The notes beneath the pieces were generated by a model. That model did no database searches, was not told where the DNA came from, and was given only the letters and a program-made list of their open reading frames with translations. A stretch of DNA of 64,000 nucleotides. It comes from Shewanella acanthi. Lineage in GTDB: Bacteria > Pseudomonadota > Gammaproteobacteria > Enterobacterales > Shewanellaceae. The position numbers and the translations under genes were made by a program. Numbering within the stretch: position 1 is the first letter of the stretch; every line of letters begins with the position of its first letter. Where the stretch lies: assembly GCF_019457475.1 (NCBI RefSeq), contig NZ_CP080413.1, forward strand, positions 3,348,001 to 3,412,000. Direction: 5' to 3'. Of the stretch, positions 49,801-57,499 are shown piece by piece.

Positions 49801-50383
49801 CTAATACTAACCCTTGATTATTATTGCTGGCGGCAAGCTGACGCGTACCAAATAAAATACTGAATACAATGAGGACTATCGTCACAATAAATGCGGTACT
49901 GATCCCCGATTGAAAGGTGCCGGTGAGTAAGTCAAAGCTGGTACTAATGGCCCTAAGCTGCAGCGCAATATAGGGAATGGTCCCTAGCAGAGAGACAATC
50001 GCAACGCTGGCAGCAATTTTGGGAGAACGGTCGAAACGGCAAGCAATAAAATCGGCAATCGAAGTCAAGTTTTGGCTTTTAACGATTTGCAAGGTACGCA
50101 TCAACATAGGCCAAGCCAGCACCAAACAGAGGATAGAGCCTATGTAAATAGGGGCTAACCAAGCGCCCGTTACCGCCGCTTGACCGACAGTGCCGTAAAA
50201 TGCCCACGATGTCGCACAAACCCCAAGAGAAAGGCTATAAACCCAAGGTCTCTTACGCCATTGACCTATTTCTTGATTTTGACCCCATTGGGCGACAATA
50301 AACAACACAGCCAAGTACGCAATCGATAAAACACTGATCCACCAAGTATCAACAGACAACCAAGCCAGCAAGGTATACCCCAA
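46829..50383 (-). CDS. Hybrid histidine kinase with sodium:solute symporter (SSS) domain
   Basis: An 1184-residue protein. About 13 membrane helices form a PutP/SSS-like module (residues 10-510). A linker, a PAS domain (about 640-760), a HisKA domain (His in LAAASHDLMQPFNAL), an HATPase domain (PGLGLGLAICDRIA) and a C-terminal receiver (Asp in VADYHL) follow. This is the CbrA/CrbS architecture, in which a transporter-like domain senses or carries a carbon source. The likely partner is the convergent LuxR-type regulator. The start is a TTG at 50383; TTG 50371, with GGGGT before it, is an alternative. It is divergent from the MFS gene. Confidence 0.92.
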   Translation of the reverse strand: MGYTLLAWLSVDTWWISVLSIAYLAVLFIVAQWGQNQEIGQWRKRPWVYSLSLGVCATSWAFYGTVGQAAVTGAWLAPIYIGSILCLVLAWPMLMRTLQIVKSQNLTSIADFIACRFDRSPKIAASVAIVSLLGTIPYIALQLRAISTSFDLLTGTFQSGISTAFIVTIVLIVFSILFGTRQLAASNNNQGLVLAIAFSSVVKLVALTAVGIFATFYIFDGFSDLLSKGASLPPSNDEGSIYFVLSQILLGAITIYALPQEFHMMMIENHHGKELKAARWMVPCYLLMLNIFVLPIAIAGQLSFPGGSVDADTYVLTLPLFYQQAWLGILVYIGGLAAATAMVIVATIVLSTMISTEILTPALLQISKFNSQQTPQLSGILLRLRRISIAVILLSAFAFERYIDQQNHLASIGLLSFVLLSQFAPAAVGALYWRRATTQGAFTGLLMGSLVWLYTLLLPVTLAEAQWVQLGPWGIDWLKPTALFGLSGLDNISHGLFYSLLINISCFVLISLLKDPSVGEVLQADVFVNRKVLPLERDLSIEDLASLLHRFINREEAQELLARAKVLGSEVNLQSRREELVDYTRLKLSGVLGSASTRMVMNAASRSQQVPLEDVVSIVDEANQIFEFNRELLQSGVENIEQGISVVDADMRLVAWNKRYIELLDYPKDYVKAGIPIEKLLRYNIDRGIIKGDEAEELIEKRLAHMRSGSPHHFLRTMLDGKVLEIRGQAMPGGGFVSTFTDITDHIQAEKALQLANETLEKRVESRTMELAKAKAEAEAANSSKTRFLAAASHDLMQPFNALTLFTEMLKQKVTSTELHDLATHIEESLNVVESLLSDLVEISRLDSNSLKTEQSQFAIDDLLSTLVNEFNALANKQGIDFSYQFSSCFVQSDQRLLRRIIQNFLSNAFHYSPAGAMGANSSRGKSSLNGTNAEVSAEADGFISCDFKPKVTLGVRRLGNSLLIQVWDNGPGIPKDKQQAIFGEFERLELTREIPGLGLGLAICDRIAKLLGLKIHLHSEVGKGTCFSIEVPRICELKKPSNVVQLHREEELAADRFNLKVLVIDNDELMLKAISSLLLGWGCQVITARDKVTALQQMTEHGRPKLIVADYHLDDDVNGVDLVTELLQQPLMTAPMTESKPTCVICSADPSESVRQHTSSAEFSFVRKPVKAIALKRIVKQLV

Positions 50384-50534
50384 CCCATTTTGTGAACATG
50401 GTCACAAGCTACACTAATGCAACAAAACATTAAACATTTGCCAACCACGCAGTGCACTAAGGTAGTACTTATTTATCCCCCCCTATCCGCTAACCTAGCC
50501 TCAATGTTGATTCGAGGTTTTAAACAATACGTCT
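50384..50534. promoter_or_regulatory. Divergent control region between hybrid kinase and MFS transporter
   Basis: 151 bases. A TAGTACT element lies at 50463-50469 (66 bases before the MFS start), resembling the TAGTACC of the receptor and scoA upstream regions. TGTGAACATGGTCACA at about 50391-50406 is a near-perfect inverted repeat and a plausible CRP site (TGTGA-N6-TCACA), sited right at the kinase start. Confidence 0.55.
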
Positions 50535-51701
50535 ATGAAAATAACCCATAAATATCTTGTAGAAGGCTTGGTTTTCACCAGCTATGTTTTGTTCGCCATG
50601 GCCTGGGTTGGTGGTACCGCAAGTATGAATAGCATCATGGCATCGATGCATATTGAGAGTTTCGCCTCGGCGAGTTTAATCAGCGGCGCCGTGACCTTAG
50701 CGAAAATTGTCGGCACCTTTGCCGCGGCCTATCTGACATTAAAATTTGGGGTGAAATATGCGTTTCTAGTGGCAGCACTACTAATTGTGACAGGGATAAT
50801 GACCCCCTATGCCCCTAACTATGAATTACTGCTCGTCAGTCGCTTTTTGATGGGGCTGGGGGGGGCTTTTATGATTGTGTATTTTAACCCAATTGTGATG
50901 CATTGGTTCGCCCCCGAAGAGCGACCTGTGATAAACGGCCTAAACGCTGTGGCCTTTAATATCGGCACCGCTATCGTGCTCTGGGGCATGCCATCGATTA
51001 ACGCCATCACTGGCGGCTGGCAGCACAGTCTATTGGCGTTTTCACTTGCCAGCTTGGCCTTAGCGCTACTGTGGCTACTGGTAAAATTTGAGAGCTTTCA
51101 ACACCATAATCAGAGTTCGACTCAAGAACAAAGTCTATATTCCTATTGGGATGGCATTAAAGATCCCTTTAACTGGACTTACGCCCTAACATACTCTGGT
51201 CTACTGTCCTTCTACATTTGCCTGTTTACCTTCTATCCACAGGCAGGGATTAGTCAAAGCAAGTGGGTCATTGGCTTTGGGATTGTCGGTACTGTTGCAG
51301 GCATCCTCTATAGCCGCAAAGAACCCATGCGTCTGCCAATTATTCGCCTAAGTGGCCTGCTTATCTTTTTAACTGTGCTCGGGTTATCCTTTAGCTCATC
51401 GCCTTGGATACAAACCCTGTGCGCGATTGTGCTGGGTTTTTGTATCTTCTTACCCGTCACTGCATTGGTCACCATTCCACACGAATTACCCCAAATGAAC
51501 GGCCAAAAAATCACGGTTATTTTCAGCCTGTTTTGGTCTATCAGCTATCTGGTTTCAACCTTTGTGCTGTGGATATTTGGCAAGTTAGTGGATATAAATC
51601 AAGGCAGTTATTTCGCCTCTTTCGTCCTAATTACCCTACTAAGCACCACTGTTTTTATCGGTAGTTATTTCCTTCCTGAAACCGGACGCGTTAAGGAGTA
51701 A
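50535..51701 (+). CDS. Major facilitator superfamily transporter
   Basis: A 388-residue inner-membrane protein with 12 predicted helices and an MFS-type loop after helix 2 (LTLKFGVKYAF). It is related to the CynX/NarK-like nitrate/cyanate and organic-anion MFS groups, though the substrate cannot be read. The stop is two bases before the start of the HSL-family hydrolase gene, so the two are co-translated. In the PHB cluster it could move 3-hydroxybutyrate or its short oligomers into the cytoplasm (inference). Confidence 0.88.
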   Translation: MKITHKYLVEGLVFTSYVLFAMAWVGGTASMNSIMASMHIESFASASLISGAVTLAKIVGTFAAAYLTLKFGVKYAFLVAALLIVTGIMTPYAPNYELLLVSRFLMGLGGAFMIVYFNPIVMHWFAPEERPVINGLNAVAFNIGTAIVLWGMPSINAITGGWQHSLLAFSLASLALALLWLLVKFESFQHHNQSSTQEQSLYSYWDGIKDPFNWTYALTYSGLLSFYICLFTFYPQAGISQSKWVIGFGIVGTVAGILYSRKEPMRLPIIRLSGLLIFLTVLGLSFSSSPWIQTLCAIVLGFCIFLPVTALVTIPHELPQMNGQKITVIFSLFWSISYLVSTFVLWIFGKLVDINQGSYFASFVLITLLSTTVFIGSYFLPETGRVKE

Positions 51702-51703
51702 TC

Positions 51704-52663
51704 ATGCAGACATCACTAAGAGGCTCCGCCTCGGTAAAACTGGCGGAATTCTTAAAGGTCGCGAACCAAAATATCGCTCTTGCCAAGGCGCAAAACATTC
51801 AATTCACTCCGCAATTATTGCGGGAAAATCTGAATAAATTAGCCGCCTTAATGAGTGCAAAACCCGAGGTTAGCTATATCGCCGATAAGGCTTGGCAAGT
51901 TGGTGAACGTGAAATCGCTTGCCGAGTCTATAGCCCTTCGCCAGAACAGGCCCTGCCCGTTGTGCTGCACTTTCACGGCGGCGGCCATATGTGCGGCAGT
52001 GTGGAGCTGTACGACCCTATTTGTCGTCACTTAGCGAGCATTGCGAACTGCGTTGTGGTCAGTGTGGAATATCGCCTCGCGCCAGAATATCCCTATCCAG
52101 CTGGGCTTGAGGATTGTGAACATGCGCTACGCCACTATCAAAGCGTGCTTACCGAGGTGGAGTATCAGCAAGGCGTGAGCATTATGGGCGACAGCGCGGG
52201 CGGCGGGATTTGCACAAGCTTAAGTATGCTCAGCCTATCGGATCCTAAGCTTAGGATAGACAAGCAAATATTGGTTTACCCCAGTGTTGATTACACTATG
52301 TCGGGCGCGTCTTATCAGAGTAATGGCACGGGATTTTTACTCGAAACCCAACGCGTACAATGGTACTTCGAGCAATATTTCCAAGATGCAGCAAAGGATG
52401 CAGAGCTCGTCAAACGAGCCTCGCCCTTGCATGGTGAGATCAACGCTAATCTCCCAAGCACTCTCATCTTTACCGCAGGTTGCGACCCGCTGCGAGACGA
52501 GGGGGTAGCCTATGCAAGGGCGTTAACAGCGGCAGGCGTTAAGGTTAAACACCATCAGTTTGAGGATATGATCCACGCCTATATGTTGCTGCAGGATTTA
52601 GTGACTGAGGAGTGCCTTGCGACCTATCGACTCATCGCGGAGTTTTTAGCTGAGCCTAAATAG
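51704..52663 (+). CDS. Cytoplasmic alpha/beta hydrolase, hormone-sensitive-lipase family
   Basis: A 319-residue esterase without a signal peptide. It has the HSL-family oxyanion motif HGGG (91-94), the nucleophile Ser164 in GDSAG, Asp261 in DPLRDEG and His291 in DMIHAY, so a complete catalytic triad. It is tightly coupled to the MFS gene. By position it is a candidate 3-hydroxybutyrate dimer or oligomer hydrolase acting after uptake, but HSL esterases are promiscuous and sequence alone does not show substrate. A terminator follows. Confidence 0.88.
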   Translation: MQTSLRGSASVKLAEFLKVANQNIALAKAQNIQFTPQLLRENLNKLAALMSAKPEVSYIADKAWQVGEREIACRVYSPSPEQALPVVLHFHGGGHMCGSVELYDPICRHLASIANCVVVSVEYRLAPEYPYPAGLEDCEHALRHYQSVLTEVEYQQGVSIMGDSAGGGICTSLSMLSLSDPKLRIDKQILVYPSVDYTMSGASYQSNGTGFLLETQRVQWYFEQYFQDAAKDAELVKRASPLHGEINANLPSTLIFTAGCDPLRDEGVAYARALTAAGVKVKHHQFEDMIHAYMLLQDLVTEECLATYRLIAEFLAEPK

Positions 52664-52722
52664 CAGGTTCTAAAGCTAAACCGCTTAAGACCGAACTTAT
52701 TCTCTCGCCCAATCTCCCTTCA

Positions 52723-52760
52723 GGCACCTACAAAAGATTCCCTTGGTAGGTGCTTTATTT
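52723..52760 (+). terminator. Terminator after the MFS-hydrolase operon
   Basis: GCACCTAC at 52724-52731 pairs with GTAGGTGC at 52746-52753 around a 14-base loop, followed by TTTATTTT. Confidence 0.75.
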
Positions 52761-52810
52761 TATCTAAAACCTAACTATCTGATTTTAAATGATTAAGCTA
52801 TATTCAAATC

Positions 52811-52830
52811 TAAGTTAAGTCATTAACTTA
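52811..52830. promoter_or_regulatory. Perfect 8-4-8 inverted repeat upstream of the small PH-like gene
   Basis: TAAGTTAA-GTCA-TTAACTTA, 130 bases upstream of the gene at 52961. It has the look of an operator for a dimeric repressor; a match to a known regulator was not recognised. Confidence 0.4.
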
Positions 52831-52960
52831 TTTGCAAAATCAGCTTATTCCTCTTAAATAAGAATGCGCCATGTAAAAATGCAAGGCAGCAAGAAAGGAC
52901 GAGTATTCGTAAGTAGCTAACACTTTAAAACCAAGGTCTTAACTACCTTAAGGAATAACA

Positions 52961-53335
52961 ATGACTCAATCAACGTGTTCTCAAGCAGCCTCATTTACCC
53001 AAGATATCTCCCTTGAAAGGGGCGCTATCTCCCTCGCTAAATCCACCGTTGCGACACTGCAACTTGGCGTTGCCAAGGCCGATGGCAAGTTGACACTCAC
53101 AGAGGACATTCTTTCCTTTGTGCCCTTTAACCATAGATTGGGATTAGGCCCCTACTGCTTAGCGTTAGATGAGATCCTTTCAGTGGAGCCTTGCTCCGGC
53201 AAAGCTGGAGGCATCATCCCCATTACCTATAACGCCATTCGTATCAACTTATCTAACCAGCAATCCTATGAATTTATCCTAGCCGATACGCATAAGTGGC
53301 TAGAAACATTAAATTGTGTAATTGGCGACTCATAG
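52961..53335 (+). CDS. Small hypothetical protein, possibly PH/GRAM-like
   Basis: A 124-residue soluble protein, no signal peptide. Residues 25-120 alternate strands and a final helix (LTLTEDILSFVPF; EILSVEPCSGKAGGIIP; AIRINLSNQQSYEFIL; then HKWLETLNCVI), a pattern fitting a bacterial PH- or GRAM-like domain. AAGG precedes the ATG. It sits alone between two terminators inside the PHB cluster, with an inverted repeat upstream. No function can be assigned. Confidence 0.7.
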   Translation: MTQSTCSQAASFTQDISLERGAISLAKSTVATLQLGVAKADGKLTLTEDILSFVPFNHRLGLGPYCLALDEILSVEPCSGKAGGIIPITYNAIRINLSNQQSYEFILADTHKWLETLNCVIGDS

Positions 53336-53461
53336 GCGAGTAATTGACAATCGAATCCACACAACCAACGTAAAACTGATGTTGAATGTGAGTCCTGTTA
53401 AAAGGCGTATAGATAAACCGCGATATATAAAGGCAAAAGCATTAAAGATCTCATCAAAGCA

Positions 53462-53489
53462 AAAAGGCGAACCAATAGGCTCGCCTTTT
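53462..53489. terminator. Terminator between the PH-like gene and the PHB depolymerase gene
   Basis: AAAAGGCGA-A-CC and GG-C-TCGCCTTTT form an 11-bp stem with one mismatch and an AATA loop; A and T flanks let it serve both directions. Confidence 0.75.
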
Positions 53490-53535
53490 CAATTAAATAC
53501 AACAAGTTAAATCAAGACCATTCCACACGTTTTAA

Positions 53536-55587
53536 CTAGTTAGGGCAATTACCTACCACATAGTAATTTGCCGCAGTATTAGCCAAGGTACTGCTATAGA
53601 AAGTGTTATAGAGCCCCATTAATTGACCAGACCCCTTGGCGTAGGCATAACCGCCCGTCGCCGTTGCTCGGCCAGCAACCACATGGGCATAGTTTGATGC
53701 CGTAACCTGAGTACATTGATAGGTACCACCGTTTGGCGTGGTATCGCAGGCATTACCTAGACCATCACCGTCATTATCGGCCTGATCCGCATTGGCGACA
53801 TTCGGGCAGTTATCAAGCCCATCCTCAATACCATCATTGTCACTGTCGGTTGGCTCAGTTGTGCCACCCGTGCTACCAGAACACGCCTGTTGAGGGCCTG
53901 CACAGCTCGCAGCACCATCGGCAACCCACTGGCATTGTGACGTGCCCACTGCATATTCACGCATAGTGAACTGGCCTGTACCAAAGGCAAGATAGCAGGC
54001 TGAATAACCCACACCCCAGGTAATATGACCTTGGTTAATGTGAAGGTTGTAATCCCCAGTAACGCCCGCATCTATATTGAAGTTAATGCTGTCTTGGCTA
54101 GATAACTGAGCACTATCTAGCGCCATGACCGTCGCTAGGTTTGAACCGCCGGGTAAACTACAGGCCTGGGCGCTGTATTGGGTGCCATTGATAGTAGCAG
54201 CCACCTGTTGACCAGAACTAAAACTCACTGTGATAGAGGCCAAGTCTTGGTTTACATCGACAACTGTCCCCGTCACGGTCGCACATTCACCAGAGACATT
54301 CACCTGAATCCCACTTAAGATAGGCGCCTCATTGGCAGGCTCGGGGCCAACACGCACGGTAAGTTCCGAAGGCACACTCACAGCAGCCACATCATCGGTT
54401 GCTTGAACCACCAGCTTGTACAGACCATCACTCAGACTTTGGCTCGAAAGCTGAAAGCTACCATTGGTACCAATACTGCTCGTGCTAAAAATGCCAATCA
54501 GGGTTTGCGTCGCACCATCGAGCAGATAAATACTCACCGACACCTGCGTCACGCTGCCATCGCTATCGCTGGCAACACCGCTGATTTCAAGCACGCCAGC
54601 ATTATCCACCGCAGTAACAGTTGCCAGTGTTGGCAGAGCATTACGGTCAACCCTTAAGTTATTCTCCGCGAAGAATTTACCTAGGTAGGTCGCGAAGTTA
54701 ATACTATCGTCAGCCACATAATCACCCGATGCACCCGCCCCACCGGACCATGAATGATCTAAGCCATCGAACCACAGCATAGCCACGCGTTTGTTGCTCC
54801 ACAGCGTTTCCGATGCCGTATGGCCTGAGCCCTCCGACAGGGCATTAGTGCCACTTAACTTAGTTACGCCATAGACGTTGGCAAAACCATCGGCGTTCTG
54901 CTGGTTATAGCAAGTGTTCACTGTGGTATCGGCCTTGCCATGACCAATCACGGCTAACTGAGTCCCCAAATAACTCTTAAAGCTGCCTGCGTAGGATTCA
55001 CAGCGTGATTTAAAGGTCGAAGTCGACACGGTTTCACAGGTAGAGATCGCCCCATTCGAACTCGTACCTATGCTTGGCCCCGCGCTCGATGCCAGCCCCG
55101 CAAACACATCGGGAGCCACACAGGCGGTTTGCATCGCCATCGCCGCGCCAGAGGAGAGACCCGCAATATAGACCTGAGTCGGGTCGATATGACGGTTAGC
55201 ATCGCCAGACAGGGCATTCGCCAAATTAATCAGATTTTTATAATCTCCAGATGTCCGATTAATGGTGCCCTGCCAGTAGGACCAGCAACTATAGCCCGCC
55301 TTGTTCATCGCATCGGGTACGGCAATCACCATACCGTGGGCTTCGGCGGCTTGTTCAAGGTTTGCAGTCAGATAATTGTTGATAGGTTGCACACATCCAT
55401 GTAGCACTAACATCAGTGCCTTGCCATTGCCCACCTTACTGTCAGTATCGGGAGTGTAAATATGTACTTTGTTGAAACCACCAATGGCTACGTTTTGCTG
55501 CCAACTTCCGGCGTACGTCAGGGTAGAAAAAAGCCCAATAACCATAACGAGAAATTGGGCTGCGAGACACGATTTATTCCATTTCAT
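53536..55587 (-). CDS. phaZ: Extracellular poly(3-hydroxybutyrate) depolymerase, multidomain
   Basis: A 683-residue secreted enzyme. It has a signal peptide (to about 26), a catalytic domain (27-310) with oxyanion motif HGCVQ (63-67) and triad Ser145 (GLSSG), Asp220 and His278, two Ig/cadherin-like beta domains (about 318-414 and 418-508), a Cys- and Trp-rich module resembling a carbohydrate-binding fold (512-570), a calcium-binding thrombospondin type 3 segment (579-617; DSDNDGIEDG and DNDGDGLGNACD) and a C-terminal domain (622-683; NYAHVVAGRATATGGYAYA, GLYNTFY) matching the substrate-binding domain of PHB depolymerases. It would cut insoluble PHB to oligomers outside the cell. ATG 55587 follows AGGTGA. 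bdhA lies upstream on the same strand. Confidence 0.93.
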   Translation of the reverse strand: MKWNKSCLAAQFLVMVIGLFSTLTYAGSWQQNVAIGGFNKVHIYTPDTDSKVGNGKALMLVLHGCVQPINNYLTANLEQAAEAHGMVIAVPDAMNKAGYSCWSYWQGTINRTSGDYKNLINLANALSGDANRHIDPTQVYIAGLSSGAAMAMQTACVAPDVFAGLASSAGPSIGTSSNGAISTCETVSTSTFKSRCESYAGSFKSYLGTQLAVIGHGKADTTVNTCYNQQNADGFANVYGVTKLSGTNALSEGSGHTASETLWSNKRVAMLWFDGLDHSWSGGAGASGDYVADDSINFATYLGKFFAENNLRVDRNALPTLATVTAVDNAGVLEISGVASDSDGSVTQVSVSIYLLDGATQTLIGIFSTSSIGTNGSFQLSSQSLSDGLYKLVVQATDDVAAVSVPSELTVRVGPEPANEAPILSGIQVNVSGECATVTGTVVDVNQDLASITVSFSSGQQVAATINGTQYSAQACSLPGGSNLATVMALDSAQLSSQDSINFNIDAGVTGDYNLHINQGHITWGVGYSACYLAFGTGQFTMREYAVGTSQCQWVADGAASCAGPQQACSGSTGGTTEPTDSDNDGIEDGLDNCPNVANADQADNDGDGLGNACDTTPNGGTYQCTQVTASNYAHVVAGRATATGGYAYAKGSGQLMGLYNTFYSSTLANTAANYYVVGNCPN

Positions 55588-55709
55588 TATTATCACCTTT
55601 AAGGTTGTTTTTGTTTGAAAATAGACATCAAACCAAACCTAGGTGATTCATTCCTAAACGGATATGGGTCTTTAGAGGTAGAAGTAATGCTAACTCATTG
55701 CGTTTAAAA

Positions 55710-56510
55710 CTATTGTGCAGTCCAAGCACCATCCATTGCTAACGAGGCGCCAGTTATACCCCTTGCGGCACTGCCACATAAAAACAGCACAAACTCACCA
55801 ATCTGACGTGGGTCTAACATTTCGGGTAAGGGCTGCTTAGCGGTCACTAATTGATATTTAGCTTCGTCGTAGCTTAAGCCTTTATTTTCGGCTATGGCTT
55901 CAATTTGCTTGTTAATCAGCGGCGTATCGACCCAACCTGGGCAAATCGCGTTTACGGTAATGCCCTGCTCGGCGCATTCAATGGCAACCACCTTAGTTAA
56001 TCCCACAATGCCATGTTTAGCGGCGCAGTAAGCGGCCTTATTTACTGAGGCAACTAAGCCATGTACCGAGGCGATATTGATGATCCTGCCCCAGCGTTTT
56101 TCTGCCATCGCAGGCAACACTTTTTGAATCGTATGAAACGCCGACGACAGGTTAATGGCGATAATGTCGTTCCATTTATCGATCGGGAAATTCGCCACAT
56201 TCTCGGTGTGCTGAATACCGGCGTTGTTCACCAAAATATCAATACTGCCCAAGGCCTTCACACCCGCATCCATAAAGTCATGTATGCTTTTAGCATCCCG
56301 TAAATCGGCATTACTGAAGAAGGTCTTGATATGGTATTGCTCGGCAAAATCGGCCGCGAGGATCGCGCCTTCAACATCAGACATCAATCCATGTAGCAGT
56401 AAATTACAACCCTGTTCCGCCAGCACATGGGCGGTGGCCAAGCCAATACCACTTGTTGAGCCCGTTATCAGCGCGACTCTGCCCTTTAACGTTGTTTGTC
56501 CCTCAGACAT
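55710..56510 (-). CDS. bdhA: D-3-hydroxybutyrate dehydrogenase
   Basis: A 266-residue short-chain dehydrogenase that oxidises (R)-3-hydroxybutyrate to acetoacetate with NAD in the cytoplasm. It shows the cofactor motif TGSTSGIG, NNAGIQH, the catalytic Ser in NIASVHG, and Tyr-Lys in YCAAK. The C-terminal DGAWTAQ is typical of 3-hydroxybutyrate dehydrogenases. A strong GAGGAGG lies before ATG 56510. It is 122 bases upstream of the PHB depolymerase gene on the same strand and divergent from scoAB, whose product uses its acetoacetate. Confidence 0.95.
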   Translation of the reverse strand: MSEGQTTLKGRVALITGSTSGIGLATAHVLAEQGCNLLLHGLMSDVEGAILAADFAEQYHIKTFFSNADLRDAKSIHDFMDAGVKALGSIDILVNNAGIQHTENVANFPIDKWNDIIAINLSSAFHTIQKVLPAMAEKRWGRIINIASVHGLVASVNKAAYCAAKHGIVGLTKVVAIECAEQGITVNAICPGWVDTPLINKQIEAIAENKGLSYDEAKYQLVTAKQPLPEMLDPRQIGEFVLFLCGSAARGITGASLAMDGAWTAQ

Positions 56511-56551
56511 AGACCTTGCCTCCTCAGCAACATCGCAATTCCATTAAGGTA

Positions 56552-56639
56552 TCTGTGATTGGCTGCGCCGTTAAACACTGTCATCAACCCCACCCGTTGT
56601 AGACGCGTTGTTTACCCATAGCTCACAGCCAATCACAGA
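56552..56639. promoter_or_regulatory. 14-bp inverted repeat between bdhA and scoA
   Basis: TCTGTGATTGGCTG at 56552-56565 is repeated in inverted orientation as CAGCCAATCACAGA at 56626-56639, 60 bases apart, within the 271-base divergent promoter region. Paired operators bound by one regulator controlling both directions, possibly with looping, are the simplest reading. The arms contain TGTGA but no full CRP site. The TAGTACC motif at 56694-56700 lies between the right arm and scoA. Confidence 0.6.
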
Positions 56640-56781
56640 GATATTTTCATACCCTCAGAATAGTGCAATCGAAGCGGTTTTTATTTGGCACCTTAGTACC
56701 ATAGGAGCGACAGGCAAATTAAGTAATAGTAACGCCACTACTTTCAACTACACGTTTTAACCAAACGTAAGAGAGCACTCC

Positions 56782-57489
56782 ATGTCTGGATTTAATAAGG
56801 TCGTTACTAGCTACGCCGAGGCGTTGGCGGGACTCGAAGATGGGATGACGGTGATTGCCGGTGGCTTTGGCCTTTGTGGCATTCCTGAAAACCTCATAAA
56901 AGAAATCAAACACAAAGGCACCAGAAACCTGACCCTTGTGTCCAATAACTGCGGCACGACCGAATACGGACTTGGGATCTTATTGGTTGATAAGCAAATT
57001 AAAAAAATGATCGCCTCCTATGTGGGTGAAAATGCAAACTTCGAAGCGCAGATGATGTCCGGCGAGCTTGAAGTCGAGCTAACCCCACAGGGCACGCTAG
57101 CCGAAAAAATGCGCGCCGCAGGTGCCGGTATTCCCGCCTTTTATACTGCTACGGGCTACGGCACCGATGTGGCCGAAGGTAAAGAGGTTAAAGAATTTAA
57201 TGGCCGCCATTACATCCTCGAAGAGTCCATCACGGGTGACTTTGCCATAGTCAAAGCTTGGAAGGCGGACACCTTCGGCAATCTGGTCTTTCGTAAAACG
57301 GCGCGTAACTTCAACCCGCTGGCCGCAACGGCGGGCAAAATCACTGTGGTTGAAGTGGAGGAAATCGTCGAGCCGGGTCAATTAGATCCCGATGAAATCC
57401 ACCTTCCCGGCATCTATGTCGACCGCCTCATTCAAGGCACCTTCGAGAAGCGCATCGAGCAGATGACCACTCGTCCAGCAGATAAATAG
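56782..57489 (+). CDS. scoA: 3-oxoacid (succinyl-CoA:acetoacetate) CoA-transferase subunit A
   Basis: A 235-residue class I CoA-transferase alpha subunit. It has the conserved [13 protein letters not shown] near the N-terminus, [12 protein letters not shown], and [19 protein letters not shown], all typical of SCOT alpha subunits. With ScoB it moves CoA from succinyl-CoA to acetoacetate, giving acetoacetyl-CoA. It is ten bases upstream of scoB and divergent from bdhA, so the two adjacent units catalyse consecutive steps. No thiolase gene lies in the window. Confidence 0.95.
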   Translation: MSGFNKVVTSYAEALAGLEDGMTVIAGGFGLCGIPENLIKEIKHKGTRNLTLVSNNCGTTEYGLGILLVDKQIKKMIASYVGENANFEAQMMSGELEVELTPQGTLAEKMRAAGAGIPAFYTATGYGTDVAEGKEVKEFNGRHYILEESITGDFAIVKAWKADTFGNLVFRKTARNFNPLAATAGKITVVEVEEIVEPGQLDPDEIHLPGIYVDRLIQGTFEKRIEQMTTRPADK

Positions 57490-57499
57490 GAATTTCGCC

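Noticed and set aside
50266..50457. ATG-started 63-codon frame overlapping the hybrid kinase start
   Set aside because: It is out of frame with the conserved first membrane helix and is cysteine- and tryptophan-rich without a family; a TTG start for the kinase explains the region.
53340..53535. 62-codon open frame after the PH-like gene
   Set aside because: It starts inside the preceding gene, has no ribosome site, and runs through the terminator hairpin.
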